Source of the DNA: Urechis unicinctus | Taxonomy: Eukaryota; Annelida; Polychaeta; Xenopneusta; Urechidae | NCBI GenBank assembly: GCA_034190875.2 | Contig: CM067354.1 | Coordinates: 51,687,705-51,751,704, forward strand | Reading direction: 5' to 3' | Length of the DNA stretch: 64,000 nucleotides | Part shown: piece by piece, positions 1 through 12,480 of the stretch | How the letters are laid out: the number at the start of each line of letters is the position of its first letter | Numbering within the stretch: position 1 is the stretch's first letter | Notes under the pieces: model-generated | The model's input: the letters and a program-made list of their open reading frames with translations, nothing else | Told to the model about the DNA's origin: nothing | Databases searched by the model: none | Position numbers and translations under genes: made by a program

Positions 1-599
1 AACCAGAAAAATTCCACAGCCCAGCCCAGTGTTTTTCAGCTTAAGTGCTCTGTTTGTATAAGATATGCCCATATCTGAAAGCAGCTTTGTACCTATTATC
101 AACAACGCAAAATTCCCTACCGTGTGTGCAATAGCATATTGTCTCATAAACTATTCCAATTGATTAATTTACCGACCTCGCTTGCAAATATGAGTACGTG
201 GCTAGAAACCAAAGTGAGTCACTAAACTTCACACAGGTGTTCCTCAACTAGTCTCAAAGTGCGACACTAAGAATTTCGGACTATCGTTTCTTCCGTTTAG
301 TGCAAATCACTACATATTATAATGCGCCCCCGATGTGTAATGCAGTCCATAGAAAACGCAAAAAAAGTTAATGTGAAAAGTCTCTGATTGGTTTACTTTG
401 GATATCTGATGTCACGCCGCGTCTTCGTACATACGATGATTTTGTAATTAAAACATCAACTATTTGGCGTTAGATGGAACTTTTTGCACAAAAGACAGCA
501 GCTTTACCTGGGCATTCACTAATTCTGCCCTTAATAAATAATACATCCTAAAAATGTATGATTATTCAATGATTGAAGTAAATTGGAAATGCATGAAAA
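1..599. other. AT-rich DNA, no feature seen
   Basis: No reading frame, repeat or RNA gene is supported here. Base composition is the AT-rich background of the window. Confidence 0.6.
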
Positions 600-800
600 T
601 GCAGATTCATCAATCCCACCGACGATAAAACTTGACATATTGTGAAGAGTGGCATTTGATAAAACTTCTACAGCATAATGTCTTGTGCCGCCATTGTTTG
701 GCTGTGTTGCGGTCCTTGGCCCAATATAGAGATTTTTGATAACTAACGCACGCTACTCTTGAAAATAACTCTTTATTGAGATGAAAGTTAATGTTTGGCA
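600..800. repeat. Direct segmental duplication, block a, copy 1
   Basis: This block matches 15,273-15,495 in the same orientation. Shared landmarks in order are gcagatt near the left edge, gtcttgtg, gttgcggt, a CAATAT.GAGAT run and ctctttattgagatga at the right edge. Minus-strand reading is open in both copies (63 codons here, 113 codons in the other) and both read a similar string around ASYQ/VSYQ. This could be a remnant of coding sequence, but no family is recognised. It is the first of three collinear blocks shared between about 0.6-8.6 kb and 15.3-23.9 kb. Confidence 0.65.
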
Positions 801-2029
801 TTCACAAATGAATTGGAATCATATCCATCATAATGCAGATTTATTATTAAGAGAAAGATAGTGAAAAAATCTGATGCTGTTGCTATTGCTTTGGGTTCTG
901 CTTAATTTGGCTTCAATGCATCACTGGCTCTTGTCACTTCATATGAACATGATGAAGTGGTGTCTTTGTTTCCCAAACTTGTACTTTCACATCGGGGTAA
1001 AGCTCGTTGACCTCATCATTGAATTACTCGAAATGCTGCACATCTTGTTGGGTATTTATTTCAATTGTAGTACAGATGATGAAAGATGATCATAACAATT
1101 GGAATACCATCATACGTCGACGGTGACTGCATTATTTAATGCTTTTAATAATAGTAATGAGTTCGCTATAAAAGTTTATAACCCTTTCAAAACCAAAAAG
1201 GCCTGGAAATGACGTTTTGCAAACGCCCTTGAACGTATGGAAATAGTTGCTGTCACATATAGGCTTTACTATTTCTTGTATTACAGTTTGATAAATTTAA
1301 AGAGGCAAATAACGCATGCAAAACTATCCTTATCAGTCGCCTTTAAGTAAACACTCACCAAAATGGGACCATACATTCATCCTAAACCGTAACAAAAAAG
1401 TGGTTTGGAAGAATTGCGAATGGTATTAAGTTTCAACCAATTCAGGGCGTCTTAATGTGATTCAGCAGATTGACATCTAGCAGTAGTCGTTTGGGACGTA
1501 CTTATACATAGTAAGAAGCGACACAAGCCACATTAAGTAACTCATCCGCTGTTTATCTACTTACATACTAAATGGCTTTCAATAATCCGTGAATCTGCTG
1601 CATCAGCAGAAGTTTGCAAGCTATATCACGTTGAGTACATAAGACATAAAGCTTAGTCAGGACACTCTAAGCATAAACACAGTAATATCAAAAAGTTCAA
1701 TCGTTTTACAAGGACACTGTGGTGAAAGTAAATAGCCCATTTGTATGCAAGAGACGGTGTGCATTCGATCCGTTTTGACTAAAATTGAAGGCTTAAATGG
1801 CGATGTATAACTCCGCTTAACTGCAACTGAAGGCCATAAAATACAAACATGATACACTGCAAAGCCGATTTAATATCACTTTCTTATGCTCACTCCCATA
1901 TAGTAGATAAGAGTAGCATATTGTGGTGCAGGTGAAATACTTAGCACCATAGAAGTGTGAAGCAAAAGTATTCGTCAGGGGATAAAAGATGGCACGGATT
2001 AAATAAAATATGTTTGCGTTTACATACCC
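801..2029. other. Intergenic AT-rich DNA
   Basis: Frames at 874-1,089 (plus) and 1,657-1,857 (minus) are short, lack recognisable domains and are not clearly repeated elsewhere, so they are not called as genes. This stretch lies between two blocks of the 15-kb direct duplication and is presumably part of the same unit, but I could not align it convincingly by eye. Confidence 0.5.
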
Positions 2030-2560
2030 ATTGGGTGGTGGCCATATCGCTATTCATGCTCACAGCAATATAGAGCTTTTGCAAAGAAGTCTCTCGATAA
2101 GTTGTTAAACATTACCCAAGCCCATACGATGCTGGAATGATCGACTGCGAAATAGTGTTTTCTCAATTCAAGGTGTTTCGAATAAGTCAACTCTGCCACC
2201 AATATTCCTACATACAAGCCTCTCACAAAAGGCGAACAAAAACATTAAGAATATCAGACTAATTTTATAAGCCGCAGTATACAAAAACAGTCCCTCTATT
2301 ATGTGCTGTAAATCATTCGGCTCATCGAATGGGATTTGCGCTGCTTAAGTCGTCACATAAGATTGCATACACTTTGAGAATAAAGAAGTATGTGAGCCCA
2401 GCGTATCACCATCTGTCCACCCTGTTGATTCGGTGCATAATCTCTTTCATGTGTAATTTCATTAAACGAGATATTCTATTGAATAGTAATAGCATATAGT
2501 CGCCAGTCGGTCAATCGGCCTATTTACGTGATGTGCTTTATATATGGCGTGTAATGTGTA
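2030..2560. repeat. Direct segmental duplication, block b, copy 1
   Basis: This block matches 17,113-17,560 in the same orientation. Shared landmarks in order are GTGGTGGCCAT, TATGCTC.CAGCAATA, ACGATGCTGGAA.GAT, TTTCGAATAA, atcattcggctcatc, GTGAGCCCAGC.TATCACCA and a GGTGCAT.A string. Similarity is strong in patches separated by small indels, as expected of an old duplication. Confidence 0.75.
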
Positions 2561-2584
2561 CAATCTAGGCTCCAAACGGTAATG

Positions 2585-2790
2585 TTAGCCATTGATATCG
2601 AATGCTGTTCCAAGAAAAGGCATATATATAACTCCTAACCAGTATGATTCGTTTGGCTCATAATGTGTGTAAACTGTGTTTTGTGGTGAGTTATGTTAGG
2701 TTGCAAGTTCGAAACAGCCACGATTCATTGATGGTAGCTCATTAATATAACACACGTTGTCATTTATAAGCAGTCTCGAATATTTTGCAG
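2585..2790. repeat. Shared module, partial copy M0
   Basis: This is the left part of the module whose fuller copies lie at 10,570-10,985 and 18,175-18,560. Shared landmarks are GCCAT.GATATC, a GGCTCATA string, TTTTGTGGTGA and CACGATTCATTGATG, followed by TGTCATTTATAAG. The match fades after about 2,790, where the longer copies continue. Confidence 0.55.
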
Positions 2791-5463
2791 ATAGCCTAGA
2801 AGTGGTAAGTAGTTCACAATTATTTTTACTGTAATGGCTTTGTAATATTTAGTGTACTTTCCTATAGCTACAGCTATATGTAGTCGATAACCGTGTTTAG
2901 TGTTTTTTGGTCCTCTTGTAAGCAAGCAGTAGATTGATGACTATAATGGCCCAGTGGGACATTTCCAGTCTAAAAAAACACTTTATAATTATGACATGGC
3001 AAAGCGAAAACACGATACTGCGCTCAAGTTACTGCTGCTTACACGGATTGTTATATGGCGTTTGTGAATAATTTTTTGAAAAGTATTTGTGAGCAGAGGT
3101 TTGATGCGTTCACTTCTTTGAGATCTCTAATGCACCATTTCACCCTTAGTGAGACGACATACAACAACAAGACTATATAGATGAGAACAAGTAATTGAAT
3201 TTTTTCCTAGCCGCCGTAATTAAGTTTGTTGTTGCTAACAAAATAGAATATTGTTTGTCCAAGCCTGCTCAACGCTGAAATTGATATTGCAATTATTGAT
3301 CTAAAAGAAGAAATGTCACTTATGATGCCAGCTGTACATTACAATATTGACAGACAACGATTAAAACGTAAGGCGTGTCATTTAATTAATCAGTTTACAT
3401 CATAAAATATACTCCAGTGACAAATATATTTTAAATGCATTTCAAGTATCGTCAAAAGTGCAACGATTTATAGATTTTAATCCAATATAGATATAACAGC
3501 GATCATAAATCTAGGCGCTCAGGCTATTTCGTTTTCAGACCACTCCAGCATCTGTTACATTGAATGTTTTGAAACACCTTATCTTGCAAGCCAAGAGTAG
3601 ATTAACGACCAAATTGGCCCACTATTGGGTGACACCTCCAGTCATGCAACCGCTTCATCATTATGACATTGTATGATTAAGAAAAACACATTGAAACTTT
3701 ATAAGCGTTCTGCATCATCATTTATTTGTAATATATTTTCTTCTGAGTAGTGTGTTATCATCTTGCGGTGTTTAACTTTCTCTCGGATTTCCCTTGAAAA
3801 GAATATATTTAATCGCTTCAGACCGGTGCATGTCACACTGTCATGGCCTACAATTGCAGCATTATGTATTCCTGTTATGGTATCCACGCATGCAACCTAG
3901 CAACAGAAACTTATTCATTTACTATACACTCTCGAAAGGCTCTTTATTACAACAATCTACCGCCATATTGTCATATAGTGTTCCCCTATCCACATCATTA
4001 TTTCTAGAACGAGAATATCTATCCGCATCAACAGTGCAAATGTGCATAGCTGCATCACACAGCACGTGGAAGGTTCCGTCGAGCCATTAGCATTGCAGCT
4101 TATGTCTCATCCATTCGTTATCATATAACGACGATGCATAACCATACCAGCGACATTAAGTATCAAACGTTATTTGACTTTTCAGAACCAGATGCAAATA
4201 AGTAGCTCTTAGGGATCAATTGTCCGATCCCATGTGTGCTATAAATTTGTCAGTGTGTCAATTACCGGTAATGGGTATTATTTAGAACACTTCACCATAA
4301 TCTTTCACAATGTGCGGAATATTCCGCCCTTTCATGATTCACATAAGCATTTCTTTCGTATTCGATTTTGCTAATACAATTGCATTGTACGCGATAACCA
4401 CAGTACCTGCCGCTCTAAACGAAAATATACTTATGTTTGGAATGAAACAACTATATGCATTATTGTTTTATCGCCAAACTATCAATCGATTCTCATGTAT
4501 TGTTCATGTCCTGCTCATAAACACTCTTTAATGTTGTGTCCCATCGATCATAATTTTATCATGCACAAATATGCACAAATATGCAAAATTTCAAGGGTAT
4601 TTCTTGGCTATCACTGAATTGAAAAATGTTTTCGAACCTTACCTCACACTAATCATGAAGCTACTTCACGTTGTATTTATCAAGTGCATTTATACTTGAG
4701 AGGTATCGTGTTTTGTCGACAGATTACATTTGCTAGTCACTAATATCTGCCATGAAAACAACTCTTATTGTCATAAAATATGCCTGATTGTTAATATGGG
4801 TCGCCTCCAAATTAAGCATCATGAGTACGCACTCTGTGATGGGACCATCATATATGACCTCAAGCATCCCCTTATGATAGGATTATGCGACGAGCCAAAT
4901 TTGCAGAAATATTTGATTTTGGACTCACTATTGTGCCGATAAAAGCTCTTTTACTCTGCTTGAATGTTATAACTATGTATACATTGATCTACAAGCAATT
5001 TGATGAGGAAACAAAATGTCAACATCGTAATTATTTAAACGAAATCAAAATATATTTTAAGCAAGAAAACAAGCACATATAACTTACGGTAAGTCATTTA
5101 CATATTGATTACAACATCACATCAGAGAACGCAAATATAAATTACCTTATTTCACTTAATGAATTCTATAATAATCCGCCAAAAAAATAATTCATGCAGC
5201 ATATCCTGAATTTAAATCATGGCTAAAATAAGCATAGTACGGAATAGTGAATAATGTTTAGTGCAAAACCGTTACTACAAACCAAAGCTAAAGATGTTAG
5301 CATTCAAAACTGGAGATGCTACTGACGTTGACAGCGATTTACTTGAAAGTCAAACAAAAAGCAACCGAGCAAGTGTACAGACGGTAGTGCTAGGTAGTTT
5401 TAACGCAGGCCATGAGAGCAGAACGTGCAATATAATTTCCTGGCAAAGACCAGAATATTTATA
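2791..5463. other. AT-rich intergenic DNA with a weak internal direct repeat
   Basis: Nothing here is recognisably coding. Frames such as 3,794-4,090 and 4,310-4,531 have no identifiable domain. A weak direct repeat is visible: 2,928-2,975 and 3,594-3,642 share AGTAGATT, GGCCCA and TCCAGTC in order, each followed by a TTATGACAT string. A short tandem run of the decamer atgcacaaat lies at 4,561-4,585. Confidence 0.5.
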
Positions 5464-5940
<477 letters not shown>

Positions 5941-6044
5941 AATATATTCTTATATATGTATATTTAAATATTTTATCTTGAATTTCACATATATTTTTTA
6001 AATTTACATACCTATATATATGTATACATATATATATTTATATA

Positions 6045-6068
6045 TTATTATTTACATATACATATACA

Positions 6069-6113
<45 letters not shown>

Positions 6114-6142
6114 ACATATATGTATCAATATAATTATATATA

Positions 6143-6231
<89 letters not shown>

Positions 6232-6435
6232 ATGTTTTTTAATGTGTATATATACGGTCAAATAAAAGCATAGATACATATTAATAAACAAATATTTATA
6301 TCTATGTCTATTAATATAATCATTTGTTCATAATTGCATATATATAAGTTTATAATTGTGTGTGTGTGTGAGTTGGTACGTATGTGTGTATGTGTGTGTG
6401 CGCGTGTGTGTGTATGTGTATTTGTGTGTGTGTTC
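6045..6435. repeat. (TA)n/(GT)n microsatellite cluster, tandem copy 2
   Basis: This is the second copy of the 5,464-5,940 cluster. It has the same leader, then (TA)n at about 6,073-6,108 and 6,143-6,194, (GT)n at 6,195-6,228, and the same unique linker (AGCAT.GATAC.TATTAATAA then ATTAATATAATCATT) leading to a GT-rich tract with GAGTTGGTACGTATGTG. The tracts differ in length between copies, while the linkers stay alignable. Confidence 0.9.
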
Positions 6436-7635
6436 TTAAATGTTTTACCTGCTACATATGGGCTGCTTTTGGGAACATCGCATTGGAATAATCATCGATC
6501 AATTTTTTTGCAATATTTTGCCTTATATATTTCGGATTATATCAGATGCCTCTTCCCGATACCACTGATCTGCTTTTTGCCAATATGATGGGCGGTATCT
6601 CACACGCGCCATGAATAAGTCACTGTCAATTATTTGCGCCTTTGCCTAAGTTCCTTAGTGCCTTTTCCTAGTCCTACCATGGTCGGAAACACAGGAAAGT
6701 AGTTAATACCCGTAGTCGGAAACACATACAAGTATTTACGTCCTTATGAGTACATAACATTCCCTATACAAGCTATGTAATGCTCATGATAGATATAACA
6801 CGTTAATCAATGTATATCTCACAATCGCATAGGTCAATCTAGTAGGTTGTTACGCAAAGCAATTGTTGCAAAAATCGGACTGATAGCATGGCAGTAGCAG
6901 AAATATTCTAGGGCATTTTCTGACAAGCAATATATGAATGGAGTGAGTTTGAGATTAATGTGCGATCTCGTAAAACGCAGACGTTTATTTGCTCCGAATA
7001 GCTTTTACCCAAGTAACAACTCGGCTGAAACGCATTCATTTAATTATAATCTGGGGTCTGGTATTAATCAGAATTTTTTTGCAACAGCTTGTAAATGATT
7101 GCAGAATGCTACATTACGTGATGGCTTGCCGTCAATGTTGTGTCTCATATGAGCAGGCAGTCAATAATAATGAAATGTCATATGCTTGAATACTAAACTG
7201 CACTCTCATGGCTGTATCCAATGATTCTCAACAAAGACAGCTCCACAGTCCCCACACACGAACAAACGTTGGCCGAGGACTAAGCACCGGATTAACCGTA
7301 TGTCATTATAATTTTACACTGACAAAGCAACCGAGGAAAGCACGTTGCAGCACTTTGCTAGAAAAATATAAATCACTCCGAAAGGTACCAGGTATTCCTC
7401 GTATAATACATGTTTTACTGAGTTTCTTCAAAAGCAGGATACATTTTGCTTTGGTTTGGCAAACAATAATCACGAAAATCTTGCTATTGGTAAAGCCATG
7501 ACATTAACATTTTAGACGAGAATTATCTATTTTTTTTCACTCAATAGTAAAGGTATAAACCAATGTGACATCATGCCTTAAATTATGACGATGTTGATAT
7601 TTACAGCTCCTTTATGGTATGTAGTTAACCCCTTA
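6436..7635. other. AT-rich intergenic DNA
   Basis: No gene, RNA or repeat could be supported. The frames at 6,989-7,189 and 7,208-7,501 have no recognised domain and no repeated partner that I could find. Confidence 0.5.
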
Positions 7636-7639
7636 ACAA

Positions 7640-8640
7640 AGGGAACTTGCACTTCATATGATAAACAGCTCATTTTAATTATCTAGTTGGTTTTACTTTC
7701 TGGTACAAAACGAAAGTAACAATGCATGGTTTTTATCTGTCCTTTATACTATTCATATCGTCACTTGTGTACATCGCCGAGCCAATCAATCGTACTTGGT
7801 TATTTGTATTTATTTGTGGAGCAGCCTCGCGCGCTCCCAATATAGATGTACTTTACAAACTGCTGCAAACGCGCTTGAAAACACAGCTTCTGCAAGCACA
7901 TCAATTGTGCGGTTTATGACAGCAACAAATAACCAGCTTAATCAAAGGCCGATACCTTGTGTGCTTTGAATATGTCACTCTCAGTTATTAGCAGAACATA
8001 TCGTGCTTGAAACCTCCTCCTGATCCTCCGAACATTGCGAAAACTCCCCCTAGATGATCTAATATGTGCATCTTGAATATATACTCATACGGTTCATTTA
8101 AGTGAGTATTTTCGTTTAATTTCCGTTCGTTGTTGTCGATTAAGCTAACATCAATGTACCTGAATTTTCAACATACGTCGCATTTTTACCTGAATATCCA
8201 TCAAATCTAGTGACGTTCTAGATATATTTGTTAACATATATTACATGGTGAGCTAGTATACCAAACATTGCAAATATGTGCTATGTAACCTAGTTGCAGT
8301 ATTTCTCAAAGCAAACGTTATGAAATAGCTACGAACGTATAATGTGCAAATTACAAATATAAGATTGCTCAATAATTGCTTTTTTGCTGGAAAGACATGC
8401 AAATATGGAACACGCGCCAGGGTAAATGAATCTGTGCGCACAGCATAATGGATGTAAAACTCATTTAGCTAAATTCGAAAAACAAATCTTGGATCTTTTA
8501 ATCATTGGCCCAAAGATGATGCTTAGGACGTACACCGTACTTCGGCCTTTTCACATTTGGCAACATACGCTAACAAATGTATGGCCGAATTTAAGGCGGC
8601 ATATAAATATACATTAATATATATGTATATACATATATAT
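7640..8640. repeat. Direct segmental duplication, block d, copy 1
   Basis: This block matches about 22,570-23,880 in the same orientation. Shared landmarks in order are ACTTTCTGGTACAAA, GTACATC.CC, CAGCCTCGC.CGCTC, AATATGTGCATCTTGAATATA, AATATGTG.TATGT, a TCAAAGCAAA string and GAACGTATAATGT. Both copies are followed by a long (TA)n tract, so the microsatellite was probably part of the duplicated unit. Confidence 0.75.
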
Positions 8641-8667
8641 ATACACATATATATCTAAAAAAATACA

Positions 8668-8717
<50 letters not shown>

Positions 8718-8736
8718 CACACATATATATATATAG

Positions 8737-8770
<34 letters not shown>

Positions 8771-8783
8771 ATCCAAACCTTAA

Positions 8784-8825
<42 letters not shown>

Positions 8826-8847
8826 TATATATATGAATATATATATA

Positions 8848-8930
<83 letters not shown>

Positions 8931-8960
8931 CATATATGTATATATATTCATATATGGCTT
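8605..8960. repeat. (TA)n microsatellite
   Basis: An interrupted TA dinucleotide array of about 350 bp follows duplication block d. It corresponds in position to the (TA)n tract at 23,885-24,175 after the other copy. Confidence 0.95.
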
Positions 8961-10139
8961 CCTTTATGCAGCAAGTGCTAATACAACTGTCCACTACCGG
9001 TTTTTTTAACGATTGATTGTCACCATTCGATATTTATTTAGACCTATAAATGACTCACTTTAAAAAGTCTAACCAGCAGCATAACGTACAAAGGTACTTT
9101 GTTGCTCCATGTTAAGCACAATTAGACATGCACTATACTGATGTTTTTAAAAAGTTTCATTTCGTAGTCTCACGAAGAGGTCGTCAGTTCAGCAAGTCAT
9201 AGGCATTATATTTTCCTCCTGGTTAATTACATTCTGCAGTGATCAGATTTTATCTACAACACAAGCAAACATGATCTTCTTCATTAACATCAACATGCTG
9301 CCATGCGTACACGGTCTACCCCAATCCTCGTGAAGCATCTCAGCAAATATTAAACTAAGACAAGGGTATTCCATTTGCACCATCATGTGTTCACATGCTA
9401 CAAATAAGCCATCTTTAATATTCATATTGCTTCGACAATGTTGTAGAGAAAGTTACACGATGATAATATGGTAGTATTTCAATCGTATTAAGTGTTAATG
9501 CTTGTCCCACTCCTTACTGCACTTTGCCTATATATTGCATTACCACATTGCAAAAGGTTGCGCGTACGCGCAACCCCTTTGATTAACGACTATGTAGAAA
9601 TGTGTTTTTAATAAGCCTATTATACTCATCAGTCGTTGTTAAATACAATACACCAGTCTCCGGGGTTACTGCATATCACCTTGTCCATATTAATAATGCC
9701 GACCACGACCAGTTAAATGAATAGTTGGTTATTTTTGTGAGATGTTTGTATATTATTGTTATATGGCTCTCCTGAGGTTTGATACAGCCATATTTTGCAC
9801 CGATGAGAGATTATTGCGGTTATGGACTGATAGTATTCTACTTATCATTGCAACACATGTGATCTGAAAAGTGCTATGCCCTTGCTATGCAAAAGCCTTC
9901 TGCACGATGCTCCGGGGAGAGCATATAATATTTATTGCATACTCGGCATGCTTTGTACAGGCCCTGCCGATGTTAATGGACCAAGTTAAGGGATGAGGCT
10001 GATCTGTAACGTGATATCAGACGCATTTTTTAATGATTAGCAGATTAGATTTTCCACACATTATGAATTTGCCAATATTAACATTATAGTTAGTTCACCA
10101 GAGGTTGCACTGTAATCCGTTTAAGCATAATACTGGTCT
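8961..10139. other. AT-rich intergenic DNA containing a perfect palindrome
   Basis: No gene is supported; the minus-strand frame at 9,243-9,425 has no recognised domain. The one distinct structure is the GC-rich palindrome at 9,556-9,575, listed separately. Confidence 0.5.
9556..9575. repeat. Perfect 20-bp GC-rich palindrome
   Basis: GGTTGCGCGTACGCGCAACC equals its own reverse complement. The flanks CAAAA and CCTTTG nearly continue the symmetry, giving a possible stem of about 13-14 bp per side. It stands out because its GC content is far above the surrounding DNA. It could be a hairpin or cruciform, or a binding site for a symmetric factor; the sequence does not say which. Confidence 0.9.
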
Positions 10140-10430
10140 TCCGTCTGGGGAAGAAACAGGTGGAGGTAACCGATTTTGCCACAATAATCCGGTAATTCAG
10201 TTTTTTAAATTTTGCTGATGACTCAGTGGGGACACATCCATAAGCGAGCTGTCAATTTTTTCATCATGTGTCGACGAGTTTGCCTTCTTTGCAACAACCG
10301 GATGCTGAGAAAACACCTACTGATGGACCGTGGATAATGGGGGGATTAATGAAATGGCCTATAGGTTCCAGCGGGTGCGTCTAGGAACTAATTGCGTCGT
10401 TGGCCAACTCGGATGCCAGTAGTTTATCGT
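10140..10430 (+). repeat. Repeat copy with RT-like remnant
   Basis: The segment around 10,225-10,300 shares GGGGACACATCCAT, CGAG.TGTCA and a GACGAGTTTGCCTTCTTTGC string with the LINE reverse transcriptase remnant at 43,460-43,525 and its inverted twin at 60,420-60,485. Translated in the matching frame it reads VDEFAFFAT where the other locus reads YADDFVFFAT, so the catalytic box is degenerate. A shorter match to the same string lies at 40,793-40,835. The stretch near 10,355-10,395 also resembles 40,918-40,965 (GGCCTATAGGTTCCAG against GGCTATGGGTCCTAG). Confidence 0.5.
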
Positions 10431-10569
10431 CATCAGTTGGATCTATCATTCTGTTTATTCAGGCGTTGTTATCAATACCATGTGTTGTTGTGGAGAATAC
10501 GGATACATTGCAAGCATACACATGGTTCCCATGTAACATGTATCAGCCCTATCCAATATTGTATTGTTT

Positions 10570-10985
10570 GTCATCGGCATCAAATAATGTTCGGCGAAAG
10601 TGCATATGTATAACACCTAATTGTATGAATCTGGCTCATGTTGCTCACTCAAAGTTATGGCTATTTTTCGGTGATACATATAAGGTGAGAAAACGCCACA
10701 ATTCATTTTGATGATATTGTTTTTACAGGACAAACATCATTTATGAGCCTCCCAGTGGCATACTGTTCCAGCTTTTGACAATGCACATAACATGTTGGCA
10801 ATAAAATCCATACCACATGCAATGAATATAGATTTGGGGCAACACGCTGCTCGAGAGTTGAAACTGTAATGGCAGTTTGATTAAACACAAGTGCATGCAC
10901 AGGTATGTGCTTATTGAGCATTTCTACCCAGCACCTGGGGCACTATGACTTAACATTTTTTTTTACCTAGAAATATGTGGATTTT
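10570..10985. repeat. Shared module, copy M1
   Basis: This copy aligns end to end with 18,175-18,560. Landmarks in order are GGCATCAAATAATGTTC, GAAAGTGC.TATGTA, CACCTAA, TTGCTCACTCA, GGACAAAC, TTTTGACAATGCACATAA, GTAATGGCAG, a TATGTGCTTATTGAGCATTT string and GTGGATTTTAAGAAT. It also aligns in part with 63,530-63,800 and, inverted, with 36,515-36,770. The minus strand carries a 72-codon open frame at 10,703-10,921 whose counterpart is open in all four full copies; it shares a GRLINDV string with the GRLLNDVV and GQLLNDVV strings of the other loci. No family is recognised. Confidence 0.75.
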
Positions 10986-11190
10986 AAGAATGGAGGTAAC
11001 AAACTTTACGAATTAAGATTTCATGTTAAAAAGGTAATATCAATGCACTCCGGAAAAGATGAATCATCCCCCATAACGAATCATGTTTATTTAAAAAAAG
11101 ACGAAATCGTTGTTATAATAAATCAAGGGTTACATCGCATTTGCAAGACCATTAGAGAAGCGCCCATCAGCATGGAAGACTAAAGCTACG
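10986..11190 (+). repeat. Extension of module M1
   Basis: Similarity to the 18-kb copy continues past the module (18,560-18,740). Landmarks are GGAGGTA.C..A, a GATTTCATGTTAA string, TCCGGAAAAGAT against TCCAGAAAGGAT, and CAAGGGTTAC against CAGGGATTAC. A plus-strand open frame of 68 codons (10,977-11,183) covers it, but the equivalent frame in the 18-kb copy is broken, so a functional gene is unlikely. Confidence 0.5.
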
Positions 11191-12136
11191 TACTAGAGGA
11201 AATGCTGATCAAATTCTTGTTGTATAATTTGAGTATAGTCGGATTACAATGCCATCTGTAGGTTACAATAAGTACTAATCAAACTGAGGTGGTATTCGGC
11301 TGTTCAGTTATTTCTTTCATGAACGGTTTGCTGCCCTTTGTATTTCGCGTTTATTGCTGGCTCTAGATTTTTGAGCCAAATATTCCTGTGTTTCTAAGTA
11401 ACATGGTCATCCATTCTTTGGCTGTCACCTCGTGTGAGGCACATTATCTAAATGCCATCATTGTATGTACAATTACAGGATATACAAATACATTAAAACA
11501 CTATTCTAGTCTAGATATGACCTTGTCTTATACCATCAACGCACGGGATAGAGAGAGCATCAACAACATCTTACCACATTGTCCAGAAGCAAAATTGGTG
11601 TTAGTTCCCAATACAACCGCTGTGGCTGTTTGTAAGTCGAAAATGTTTCTTTCATCTTACATCTAGACCGAGGCATATTGTATCTGTTTTTCGTTATCGG
11701 TCTGGCTTAATGATAATGAATTTAAATTATTTTACTATTTATTCGTGAGCTATTTTCACATCACTGTTAAATATATCATATGCTTGATTATGTAATAAAA
11801 ATTTGCAGAAGCGTCTATATTCTTTCAATACAACCTGTAAGATATACTGACGATATTGCACCTATATTGAGGTTACATCAACATATCGTTAGGATCATTG
11901 GCCGACCCAATACTTGACTATAAGGGATTGCTGACCTACGCTGCCGAATATCTTTTTCGCGACTTATAGCCATATTGCTAAGTATATCAATTCTGTGCGC
12001 CCCTATCTCCTTACCGATGAATCCACATCTAGGGATATCGAAATATATCTCAAAAGCGCCATTTGTTACTAAGCTTAGTAGAAAAAGCAATCTATTCAAG
12101 CTACAGAAGTATGACCCGCATAACTACTAATCAGAA
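11191..12136. other. AT-rich DNA absent from the 18-kb copy
   Basis: This stretch separates two segments that lie closer together in the copy at 18.0-19.3 kb, so it is either an insertion here or a deletion there. Frames at 11,388-11,666 (plus, 92 codons) and 11,878-12,099 (minus) have no recognised domain. Confidence 0.45.
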
Positions 12137-12306
12137 ATGGCCCAAAGTATGATGTATGAAGCAGATAATTGACAATGACGTATTCATAGTAGAAAAAGAT
12201 TAGCTAAATGGTCGTTGACCTGGCCTAAAGTATGATGCATGATGCTGATAATTGACAGTGACGCATTCATAGAACGAGAAGATCACTTAATTGGTCGTTG
12301 ACCTGG
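12137..12306. repeat. Tandem pair, unit about 84 bp
   Basis: Two adjacent units of about 84 bp share AAAGTATGATG.ATGA.GC, GATAATTGACA.TGACG.AT, TCATAG and GGTCGTTGACCTGG. A third partial unit (GTTATGATGCTGATGTGATG) follows at 12,307-12,330. One related unit is found at about 18,998-19,075, inside the neighbouring segmental copy. Confidence 0.85.
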
Positions 12307-12480
12307 CGTTATGATGCTGATGTGATGTATTAATCCCTTAAAATATCCCTCTAGAATATATATATTAGCATATAGGGTCCCGGATGTTAGAGCTTGCAAT
12401 CGTGCCATGCATATAAGCCTTTGTAAAGATGACAAAATAGGCTGATCAGAACCGAACTGTAGTGCCTTATTCAGAAGTTA
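12307..12480. repeat. Repeat block shared with 19.08-19.26 kb
   Basis: Shared landmarks with 19,085-19,265 are GCTGATGTGATG, AAAATATCCCT, an AGCATATA string, GATGACAAAATAGGCTGATCAGA.CCGAA against GATATAACAAGCTCATCAGAGCCGAA, and GAAGTTAT against AAGTCAGA. It is the distal end of the third partial copy of the direct duplication. Confidence 0.6.
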
